Shown here: in pieces, positions 48,174 to 58,100 of the stretch | Layout: each line of letters starts with the position of its first letter | Numbering within the stretch: position 1 is the first letter of the stretch | Source: Asterias rubens | Taxonomy: Eukaryota > Echinodermata > Asteroidea > Forcipulatida > Asteriidae | DNA: 64,000 nucleotides | Reading direction: 5' to 3' | NCBI RefSeq assembly: GCF_902459465.1 | Contig: NC_047082.1 | Coordinates: 3,162,001 to 3,226,000, forward strand | Translations under genes and position numbers: made by a program | The notes under the pieces: model-generated | What the model saw: the letters and a program-made list of their open reading frames with translations, nothing else | Database searches by the model: none | What the model was told of the DNA's origin: nothing

Positions 48174-48330
48174 GAAGCCTGGGTCATCCTTCCATCACAA
48201 ATTATCAGTGAATAATTTGAAACAGTTGAACTGTGTTCAACTCCTGTGAAACATTGGCTGCGAAAACAGCCCTGCGACGTAAAAATTTGCTTCGCATTTG
48301 CATTCGCAGGAATTTTGAGCAGGGCTTTAT
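48174..48330. mobile_element. Family L element L3
   Basis: Left GAAGCCTGGGTCATCC and right GCAGGAATTTTGAGCAGGGC are diverged inverses. The internal CTGCGAAAACAGCCCTGCGA matches L1, with a short CATTTGCATTCGCA stretch in place of the long array. Confidence 0.65.
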
Positions 48331-49123
48331 CCCGCTCTACATTTGTTTTGTTTTTAAGGAAATAATCTGAAGTATACTAAAATATTAAATGATCAAGTCC
48401 AGACATGATCAATTTTGTGACTTTTGGTTGATTGGAAATAGAAAAAAAACCTCACTGCCTTTTGCTGCTGATTTGGGCATTGTTGCTAAACTGTTCACAC
48501 AGGCGAATGTTCTCTATCAAAGGATAACTGTGTTAAATGTCTGGACGACAAAAAAAAAAGTAAGTAAAATTGTTGACGCTAAATAAAGTTTTCATCTACA
48601 ACTTAAATACTGTGTTAAAATGAGTGAATGTTCTTGTTGACTGATTACTTAATACAAAGTCAATAAATAAAACAATTGTGCCAATGTCGTTTATCTTAAA
48701 ATAACTTGTTACTGTTCAGTTCAAAATGAGCTGATATGTGAAGTATTGCATATTGGCCACCTTGGTCTTATTCCCTACATGCAATAATACTAATACACAC
48801 TTTATCAATAAGGGGGCCAGACTATTTGCCCTCACAGCTTCAATGTGATTGCTTTAATATCAGTTGAAAAAAAACCAAGATGGTCGAACCAAGATAAACA
48901 TCCCAGGCCTGGAATTTCGTTCAAAGGGCAAGACCATTTTCATTTTGCAAAGGGCACTTCCATTGGAAAATCTTAAAGTCAATGGGAACATTTGAAGGGG
49001 CACCAAGGCCAAGACCAGGGACACTGGTGGCCATGGCCTATGTTTAATTCCATGCCTGACATTCAGTATCCTCAATAGATAATTTTGAAAGACAAAACGA
49101 GAAACATGAATGAATTTATGCTC

Positions 49124-52100
49124 TTAGCTTTTGACCGATTTCGGTGTCTTTGACCGTGACGACTTAGCTGATCCTTTCGACAGCTCACTCCCGAGTGACT
49201 TCTTTTTCCCATCTGCAACGCCACTTTTAATGCTGGCAGTTTTATTCTTCGGAGGTACACGAGGCGGGGACTTGGTTCGTGGAGGTGGGCCGAGGGCTGC
49301 AGGGCGTGGTAGGGCGGTTTTCTCAAAGTAATAATCCAGATCTTCCTGAACCTCTTCTACTTGGGCTTGAAGAAGCCGCTCTGTGTAGTTTCCTTGAAGG
49401 TTCACTGCCTCCTTAATCACTTGGGAAAGATTCTGGGAAAGAAATTAACAAGTTTTGTAATAAGTTGGAAAGAATTTTACTTATCTTCTATTTTATTTAC
49501 TCCTTGGCTACATCGCATCTGGGCCCATGGCTCTGCTTACCCTAAGCAGGGAAATCCGCGCTTACATCAAGCCTATTTCACTCCACGTTAGTGTGCCAGC
49601 GCCTTCAAAACTCAACAATCTACATGTAGTACTAGCCATTTTTCCTCATCTAAATTTAATAGTTGTTGGCTTAGAACCAAATGAGTGAAATTACTGTGTC
49701 CCTACAAGGGCGAAGTTCAAGGTCTGAGTATACCTGTGGAATTTTTCAACAGGACTCGGGCAAGTACCGAACATCAGATTAAGGGAGATGTTGCCTTGGA
49801 TCGAGCGAGTTGAATGAAAAGTGTTTGTAACCACGCAATTTTGAGGCACATTTGTGTGGATCATTATACTTTAAAAACAGCTTTCTAAACCATATGCAAT
49901 TTATTACAAATGGTTATGCTGTTCATAGACCAACTTGCCCGATCCAAGGCAACATGTCCCTTTTGGGGTAGAAAATAGATAAAAACACTTACCTCTCGTT
50001 CAATTGGTACCTCAGAGTTATTTAAAAGAGAGAGAGGTTTTTCTGAGCCAGGTTCTTGTTGGAGTAAGTTTTCTTTCTCAGTCTGAAGGACCTCCATCCT
50101 TGCCTGCTCTTCAGTCTCTATAGAAGCCAGCTTCTGATTGTACTCCCAGATGTGATTAGGCTTACTGTCCTGTCAATGCCCAAATGAAAGTTATTAATAC
50201 ACGTGAAAATTTGAACCATATTTGGTTTAAGAACTAAGGTGACTAATATCAGTGGGAAGCTACAGCAATGAAAATTGTTAATATATTACAAGTAAACAGT
50301 TTTTTCTGAATCTGGTTTAAGAACTAATGTTACTAACATCAGTGGAATGCTACTGCAATATAATACAGACTTCGACTCTTTACTGCTCTTGGGGTGTCAT
50401 GGCCGAGTGGAATAAGAACATCGAACACCAGTTCTGGTGGTTGAGTCATCGGGGTGAGGATTCAAATCCCAGTCATGACACTTGTGTCCTTAAGCAAGAT
50501 GCTTTACTATAACTATTTCTCTTCACCCAGTGAGTACCTGCGAGGGTAGAGGTTGATATTGTGTATGAAAAGCCACAAGCGCCTTACAGTCAGCTCAGGG
50601 CTGTATACTCCCAAGGGAGCTGAGAAAGATTAAAAAGGATTGTTATTGGCCTAATGATCAGGGCACTAATGTAAAACGCATTGATAAGGTTATTGTAAAA
50701 TGCGCTATATAAGAACTAGTAATTAATATTATTTGCCCTGATATTAAGAACCCTTACCTTGAGCGAAAATACATCTGGCGGGGTTTCCACACACAGCTCA
50801 TGTTGAGTTACCATTGGTAAACGTGGCTTAGTAAAGACAAACTGATACAGTTTGTAGTGCCTCATGAATGTTGCAAAGAAATGACTAGTGAAGATCTTTA
50901 GATTCTTATCTGAGATACGACCTTCGTGGGCATACTCAAGTGATTTCTGTCGGTATAGCTGGATGGCAAAACTAAGCGGTTGACCTGAAGAGAAAAAATA
51001 ATAAGGAAATTACAAATTCAGCAAAATAGAAAACTTCAGACTTTGAAAACGGTCCCAGTGGTCTAGTTCATCTTACCCAAGTGTGCCCGGCAAGCGCCTC
51101 AATACTTCAAACCAGGGTCCTACAGAGATGCCAAGTCCAGAGGCCAGCTATGCGGAGATTTTTCAAAGCTCACCACCACCCCCAACCTATGGGAAAGCCT
51201 ATCGACAAGTTTTTGAGCTTTAATCCCTCAGGCCCGCATCATTTTTTCAGTGGTGTGTCTGCGTTCGTCTTTTTGTTCATGTCTTAATTATTTCCAGGTT
51301 CTCCTGTTGTCTGTTGTCTTGTTGGTCTTGTTGATGTAGTTAGTTTGTTTGTTCGTTTATTTGTAGGGGTAAAGAACTTTGGGGGATAAACAAACAGCCT
51401 TAGTTGGCATGGACGGCCGAATGTTAGTAAACACTCAATCGTAATAACAGTTTTTTTTTAAACCAAATTCAATATTTTGGGCAAACTTTTAATCAAATAA
51501 AATGCCACTCATAATTAGTTGTTTTGTTTTGAACAAAATCAACACAATCTTTGAATATTTGTGTAAATTGTTACAAACAGTATTGGTCTGTTTTTGATTT
51601 GAATTTATTGCTTTCCATAGTTTTCCAACCTGGGTTGGCAAAAACTCGGGCTGTGACGTTGCAAAAGAAAGGTCTATTGGGGTGTTTTGTTTGTTTGTTT
51701 TGTTGTTGTTGTTGTTGTTGTGGTTTTGGGTTGGGTTTTTTTGGTAGTAGGCATTATGTTATGTATTTTTATATACACTGTGTTGCCTAGTGTATTTTCT
51801 AAATAAATAAAACATAAATATACTCACCAATAGTTTGTTGCTGTATCTCCCTAGCCAAGTCCACAATGCTGCAAACCTGTAGCCATGGGAATCCATGGTC
51901 CACAGCAAACATGAGTGTGTCATGAAGGTAATCTAATAGAATAGATTCTCTCATATTGGCGTCATCATTCAGATCAATGTCCCATTGGAGATATTGAGCT
52001 AGCATTAAACATCCTTGCTGTTTCTATGGATTGAGACGGAGGACAGGCAGGGGGGTGGATATGAAGTTAATGTGGGTGGCATGAGTAACAGAAGTCTTTA

Positions 52101-52937
52101 TGATACAAAATGTGTGTTTTCTAGATCAACCATACCTAGCTGTGGTAAACTGCAACCTGCAACTACTTTTTACTTTTTTAAAACATTCTGTCAGACAGTT
52201 TGGTTGGTTAAACAGTATGGACGTTTGGGTATCTGAGCAGAATAAGAACAATGATTTATCCAATTCAAAGAGGAAAAACTGCCAAGCACTCAAATCTTTG
52301 TTCTATGTACTTTTTGTTTTTTTTAAATTTATTATTATATTATTAAATATGATGGCTATTTCTTGGCACTGAAATTAACACCAACAAAATTTAAAAAAAC
52401 AGTCAAAATTCAAAAGAAGTTTACTGCTTCAAAATCGACTGTCTGTTTGCTAGTTTGTTTGTTTGTTTGTTCATGGAGGTAGAAACCTCCATCATCATGG
52501 TTTGTTTAAATGAATGATCTTCCATCATTCAATTCAAGGAAACTCTTGTTTAGCCACACGTTCCTTGCTCTATCCCCTATGGTGTGGCCACGCTTGACCA
52601 CATGTGCGGCTATGTGATGTGTGCCGTGTGTCCACACTAGTACAGTAACAGTATGATACTGCGCTGGCACATCAATCACTGTCTGTGTCAGTCAGTTGTT
52701 GACCACACAATGACACACAGTACAGTCAAATTTCAGTTCAGTTGCATCCTTAACAAATCCTCTCGTATTTAGTGTTTGAGTAGTAATTTCCTGCCAAGTC
52801 ACATGTGAAATTAATCTGCTATATCTACATTCACAATAAATTTATCAAAGTACTTTCAAACAAGTTCACAAGTGTATTAAATTTACCGGTAAAGAGGCCA
52901 CTCGTTGTGCTTCTGTTTGTGTCATGGACGTCGCCAT
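49124..52937 (-). CDS. C8orf74: Homologue of human C8orf74 (uncharacterised protein)
   Basis: Five minus-strand exons: 52887-52937, 51828-52017, 50758-50984, 49993-50169 and 49124-49432, all GT..AG and in phase, giving 317 aa (human 294). The start chosen is ATG at 52937 in AAGATGGCG because the following residues align with the human N-terminus. The frame stays open upstream to an ATG at 53081, which would add 48 residues. Conserved signatures are MRESILLDYLHDTLMFAV, HGFPWLQVC and MRHYKLYQFVF. The middle is charged and probably helical (ETEEQARMEVLQTEKENLL). The C-terminus is Pro-rich, then Lys/Ser-rich (KSPPRVPPKNK, ending TPKSVKS); the human protein also ends in a basic tail. No catalytic motif, signal peptide or membrane segment is seen. 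The human protein's function is not known to me and none is proposed. Confidence 0.88.
49779..49965. mobile_element. Family C element C2, shortened
   Basis: Starts TTAAGGGAGATGTTGCCTTG and ends CCAAGGCAACATGTCCC, inverted. Inside, GTTTGTAACCACGCAATTTT and AACTTGCCCGATCC match C1, but the central palindrome is missing. It lies in the C8orf74-like intron 4, adjacent to exon 4. Confidence 0.75.
50391..50730 (+). mobile_element. tRNA-derived SINE H1
   Basis: Head: GTGTCATGGCCGAGTGGAAT (A box), a stem-loop CACCAGTTCTGGTGG, and the B-box-like GAGGATTCAAATCCCAGTCA. Body: CTTAAGCAAGATGCTTTACT, then a tail with GCGCTATATAAGAACTAGTA. The head resembles a class II (Ser/Leu) tRNA, but the terminal ACTTGTGTCC and missing acceptor pairing rule out a functional gene. 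Confidence 0.8.
51690..51725 (+). repeat. (GTT)n microsatellite
   Basis: A run of GTTT then GTT units, in the second intron of the C8orf74 homologue. Confidence 0.85.
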
Positions 52938-53261
52938 CTTGAATTTGTTGCTAAGGTCATGAAGGTCATGTAGCAACTGTGCGGCCACCTCGGTCTCACG
53001 GGTATTGCGCTGTTCAGAGAACGTAGTTTGAACAGCGTGACGGAAAGTCGAACAGTCACCTATGGGAACGAGGTGGTGCATGTGTCGGCACTTCTCTGTG
53101 TATATGGGTTTGTGTGTTCATGCGACGGCCGAAAAATAGTAGGTGCGCCCCCGTGTAAACTTCCACCTCATGGCTAAAAAGTGATTTGTTTTCTCAAATC
53201 AAATTTGCAAGAAAATGTCAACCCTTTCAAATGATAACTAAGAACAAATTTTTTTAGACAT

Positions 53262-53365
53262 ACTGCTCTGGGTTAGGGTTTGAAGCCCACCCAAGTAATA
53301 TGCTTGTGATTTTTTCACAGAACTTTGGGAAGGTGCTAGCACACATCGGTGTGAGGGTATAACAA
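53262..53365 (+). mobile_element. SINE-like repeat I3
   Basis: Matches I1: ACTGCTCTGGGTTAGGGTTT, CAAGTAATATGCTTGTGATT, TTTTTCACAGAACT, CACACATCGGTGTGAGGGTA. The B box is mutated. Confidence 0.65.
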
Positions 53366-53786
53366 AAATTAACATTTTTAAACAGTAAAACCACGTCAAA
53401 ACAACAGTAAAATGAAACACAGTGCACACATAAATTACAATCAGTAAGAATCTAGTCTGTACTTTATTAATTTTCTTTATCAAAAATGTAATAAGGGCAA
53501 CAAATTAAGACACTCGAGAGTTATAATTAGACATTATGCTTTTAAAGTTACATGCAACAACATCATTAGAAGATTTTTTAGAGAATATAAGTAGAAAGAT
53601 TCCTCTCCATTTCAGTCTTTGTTTTCCTTTCTCTCTGTCATGTTTCCAGTGTGCATACAGTAGACGCGAATACTGACATTTATTTTACCATCCAGCCTCA
53701 ATTTGCCTATAACGATTTGAATAATTTGAATCAAATGACTGCACCATGGCAAACCGGTTTCTTACTTCCATTCTCATTTATGACCC

Positions 53787-54160
53787 TTAAAGCCATTGGA
53801 CCCTTTCGGTAAACAGTGTTGTCCAAGGCCCACACTTTGTGTACCACAACTTCTATATCAAATAACAAACCTGTGAAAATTTAGGCTCAATCGGTCATCG
53901 GAGTCGGGAGAAAACAACGGAAAAACCCACCCTTGTTTCCGCGCGTTTCGCCGTGTCATGACATGTGTTTCAAATAAATCCGTAATTCTCATTAACGAGA
54001 ATTTATATTGTTTTGCTGTTTTCTCAAAAAGTAAAGCATTTCATGGAATAATATTTCAAGAGAAGTCTTTCACCATTGCCTTCTGTAAACCCTGTAAGTT
54101 ATTTGTAAATCTGTGAACTTTTTTTTTTTTTTCTGAACCGAAAGGGTCCAATGGCTTTAA
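53787..54160. mobile_element. Family B element B1, full length
   Basis: TTAA at both ends. Termini AAAGCCATTGGACCCTTTCG and CGAAAGGGTCCAATGGCTTT are perfect inverses. The left interior resembles family A (AACAAACCTGTGAAAATTTA, GGCTCAATCGGTCATCGGAG). The right interior resembles family D (AATATTTCAAGAGAAG, CACCATTGCCTTC, AAACCCTGTAAGTTATT). Confidence 0.85.
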
Positions 54161-55121
54161 CACACCAAGGTATATACTGTATACCACTTAACACATGGTC
54201 AATCACTGCCCTTTAACTAAAACCTTCAACAAAAACAAAATATACATCTAACAGTTTCAACATTTTTTTGTTTCAAACTTACTTTGATTGTTTAGACAGA
54301 AATCAAACTGCAGATTATAAATCAAGTCCCAAACGTTGTACCTGATCTATGCAAGTCTCATATGAACTTTAATTTCCATGAACATTTAGGAATCAAGTGT
54401 TTGTATTATAGTTAAAATAGTTGCAAAAAAACAAGATAATGCCCTGCCATTTCGACCCTAGCAGAGTCTTTCTGGAAGGTTTAATGGCAACCAACAAAAA
54501 ACTGTCGTATTTTAGCTTTTGAGCAAATCTCTCCTAAAGTTGAACCATCAGGCAATTGACTATCTTCTTTTTGCATTTATACCATTAGCCCTTGAGGTTG
54601 GTAAGTAGTTTTGAAACAACTAATTATATTTTTCTCAGTTTTTATATTTTTTGGGGGGAGGCTAATCATCCTCACTCGCAGCTGTACAGCTGAATCCAAA
54701 AGGACAGTCAGGTCTATTTAAAAGAGAATTGAGGTTCGTAAAAACATTTGCATTACCGAGCAACGAGAAAACAATGCATAACAGTTTTACAGACTATATT
54801 TCAAAGTTAACCAGGAAAAGAAAAATACACATTAACTATAAATTGGTTTCCCAAACAAACATGTAACAACCAAATTGTTTCATAGATACCAACAGCTTTC
54901 AGATCAGGGTTATTTCCCAATTGATTCTGTGCCGATAATTTCCTTAATGCATTTTTTCCTCGTTGCATTATCAAAATTCTCTAAAATGTATAAAAACTAA
55001 TTGTTGCAAACAATTCTGAGTACGGTATTTAAAAAAAGGTGTACTATAGTAATAGTTTACAAAAGAGGTTAACATTTTCTTTTTGTTATGTGCTACTTTG
55101 ATCTCTTTCTGTCTTGGGAGT

Positions 55122-58100
55122 TTACTGGATGTACTTGAGAAGGTTTTGTTCAAACCATTCCTGGGTGAACTGCAGATGATCAAAAGGAGCCTTCAAGAAA
55201 ACAAGTTTGCCAGCCTGGTCCATCGCTTTCAGACCCAGTTTATCCTGTGTATATAAAACAAAACCAGATAAACATCACTTCAGTTCAGTTCAGTTTATTT
55301 CTACTCGATCAGTTAGCTTACAAAATGAGACATAATGGTACTTTATACACAATGTAATGATTAAGTGGTGGGAGTCTCCTATAAAAGCAAGCTTGTTTGA
55401 TGGAGACTCCAAAGATCGAAAGAAGACAAACTGTCTTACCTCTGTGTAAAGTGGACTCTCCTGCAGTGTGTACAACTCCTTAGTTTGTCCAGGTTTGTAG
55501 AAGCCAAACCACTGTCATATGGGGGAATAAAGAAGAATTGATATTGAACAAGGAGAGAGTGCTAACAGTAGGCCTGAGTGACAATTGAAATTTACTACTC
55601 GACTAGTCGAGCCTCAAATAGTCGTGACTGATTTTTAATTCCCAAGACGCATTGAGACATTTTGTTTGCCGTAGGCGCAATATAGTAAAATTCACACTGA
55701 AAGGATTGAAGGATTCGGTCACTGCTGTCTGATTGTGTTTCGTAAGCAAGTTATGTTGTTGTGAGTAGTTGTAAGATACATAGTTGGTTCACTAAACAGG
55801 TAGTCGCGACTATTTTTGTAATAGTTGTGGTGGCACGAAAAACCAAGTTGTTGAAAAAAGGTAGTCACCACTCGACTAAGCAATCAATAGTCGCGACTAC
55901 AACACTAGTCGCACAGGCCTAGCTAACTGCATGAGAATTTATGACACAATCACACACCATAACTCACTCTGCTAAAACAAGACAAAATGGCACAAAGAGA
56001 TCCTACCTCGCTTTCCTTGGGCTGTACCATGGTGTCTTCTGTGAACATTACCATCACAAACTTCTTCAACTTCTGGAGATTTACCTTGTAGGCCATGTTA
56101 ACTTTCTAAAGATAAAATTAGGATATAATTCATGCATTTCAATTTCATTTCAAGACATTTATTTCCATTCCAACCGAAATCAAAATAACAAAGACATGGA
56201 ACAGTAAGAGGAGAATTGGAAATGGGGGCATTACCAGAAAAGCATTTTTTTTGCTTTAAGAAGCTCTATGAAATTTGGCTCAAGCCATTTGCATTTGAAC
56301 CATAGGTTCTTTTTGTCGGTAAGCAGTTTGCATAATCAGCTAATTCTATTTTCTGAATGACTGGTCATTGGATGCAGAATAAATGACTATGGCCACAGCA
56401 ATAATTACCTTTTCTTGGTTTGTCACAGCGAGATAAACGCTTTTGTTTCTATACTCGTCCTCATTCAAGGGGTCATGCCAATACTCAGCCTGGACGAGCC
56501 TGTAATCCAATCAAAAGAGTCAACAAATTAACATCTCATACATATTCATGTATAAATAAAACAGGTTTTACGATTGGTCAAAGAAGCTTGCCTCTTTGTG
56601 TTGATCTTCAAGGTGATTGATAAAAATGGCTTTGGTGTAAATCTCACACTGTAAATATTTCACTACCACAAGTGTAGTTCAGGCCTGGCCCTTCGCTGAG
56701 GTCTTGGCCTTGGTGCCCTTTCAAAATTTTCCCGTAGACTTCAAGATTTTCCAATGGAAGTGTCCTTTTCATCTTCCAATTGAAGTGCCCTTTTCAAAAA
56801 TGAAAATAGCCTTCCTCTCTCAAAGATTAAATTTCAGGACTGGTAGTTTAGTGTAATATTCTGTTACACAACCACTATGGATTATTTTAGAAACTAATTG
56901 CAATGAAAATTTTAAAACTTACATGTCCTGGACAAACCTGAGACGATTGATGATCATAAAAAAAAGAAGAAGAAAGATACATTAAGACAAATTCTTTGAT
57001 GGTTTATTCTTTAAAAAAAAAATTTAAAAAAAAGGAATTACTAAGGCGACTGAGGGTCAAATTACAGGAAAGTATACAGAGAATACAAAATTTACAAGAA
57101 GATAAAATTACACATACAAAATTTAGACATCAAAGTTGGTTTAGGAGGGAAAAGATTTATTCAAAAAATATAACAAATTGTAAAAAAAAAAAAAAAGTAA
57201 AGTAGCCTAGATAACAATGCTGTAGAACAGCCCGGTGAACCCTTGAGGCCATCTTAAGAAAGTAAGAAATCAAACTTAACAATCGCATGAACACACGGCC
57301 CCTTTAACCCCAAAAATCTTGCTCAAATCTTCTGGCCCCATGGTCTGAACAGTACCTCTATCTATCTAACTTAAGCTCATGTATATTTCTCAGGAACTTG
57401 CTTTTGGGTGTCAGAAAGTTTTTAAAGAATCGTTTCTACTCACTCGACATATGCTCCAAGATTCAGAAGTTTCCTGACCATATCACAGATGGAACTGGAG
57501 TTCCCAGGACAGTGGGGGAGACCAAAAACACCTAGAAAGACAAACATCATAGATTTCTGTTTCTTTGTTTTAAACAAATTGTTTTATCATTCTGTCTGAA
57601 TAATCTGCCCATCAAGGCAACTCGGCAAACTCCCACAAGGGGATATAAACGCCAAGCTGGCAACATATATAAAATAACAAATCTGTGAAAACTTGGACTC
57701 AATTGGTCGTCGAAGTTGCGAGATAACAATGGAAGAAAAAACACCCTTGTCATACGAAGTTGTGTGCTTTAATTCATATGCTTGTTTTCGAGACCTCAAA
57801 ATCAAATTCTGAGGTCTCAAAATCTCATATTTTAGTGGATAATTTCTTAATAGAAAACTAAGTTACTTCAGAGGGAGCCGTTTCTCACAATGTTTTTTAC
57901 TAACAATATCTCCATTGCTCGTAACCAAGTAAGTTTTCATGCTAACAGTGGTTACCAATGTAGTGTCCAGTGCCTTTAACACAGTTCCTACCTTGATGCT
58001 GTCCACCTACTGAGATGAGATTCAGCATCGGTGGGTACGGGCATTCTTGAGCAACAGATCTCCTAAAATAAAAGATAAATAGAGTAAAGGACGTGTCTTA

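Larger units (their letters stand above)
45570..49123. other. Intergenic region between RNF146 and the C8orf74 homologue
   Basis: No gene recognised. Holds diffuse repeats K (46225-46400) and J (46441-46530, 48906-49045), element F5 with a 112-bp triplication, a family C fragment (47450-47570) and element L3. The remainder (47600-48150) is AT-rich. A sequence at 45600-45730 is similar to 39495-39590. Confidence 0.6.
52938..55121. other. Spacer between the C8orf74 homologue and the PPT1 stop codon
   Basis: Contains the 5' region of the C8orf74 homologue (to about 53160), SINE fragment I3 (53262-53365) and family B element B1. AATAAA on the minus strand at about 53463 could be a distal PPT1 poly(A) site, which would give PPT1 a long 3' UTR containing B1; this is not proven. 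The rest is AT-rich. Confidence 0.5.

Noticed and set aside
49131-49331. Plus-strand frame opposite the last exon of the C8orf74 homologue
   Set aside because: Antisense shadow of the basic C-terminal tail.
50391-50480. Functional tRNA-Ser/Leu gene
   Set aside because: A and B boxes are present, but the acceptor stem does not pair and the sequence continues into a repeated SINE body.
52938-53081. Upstream ATG (53081) as the C8orf74 homologue start
   Set aside because: The human protein aligns from the downstream ATG at 52937, which has a good AAGATGGCG context. The upstream extension cannot be excluded.
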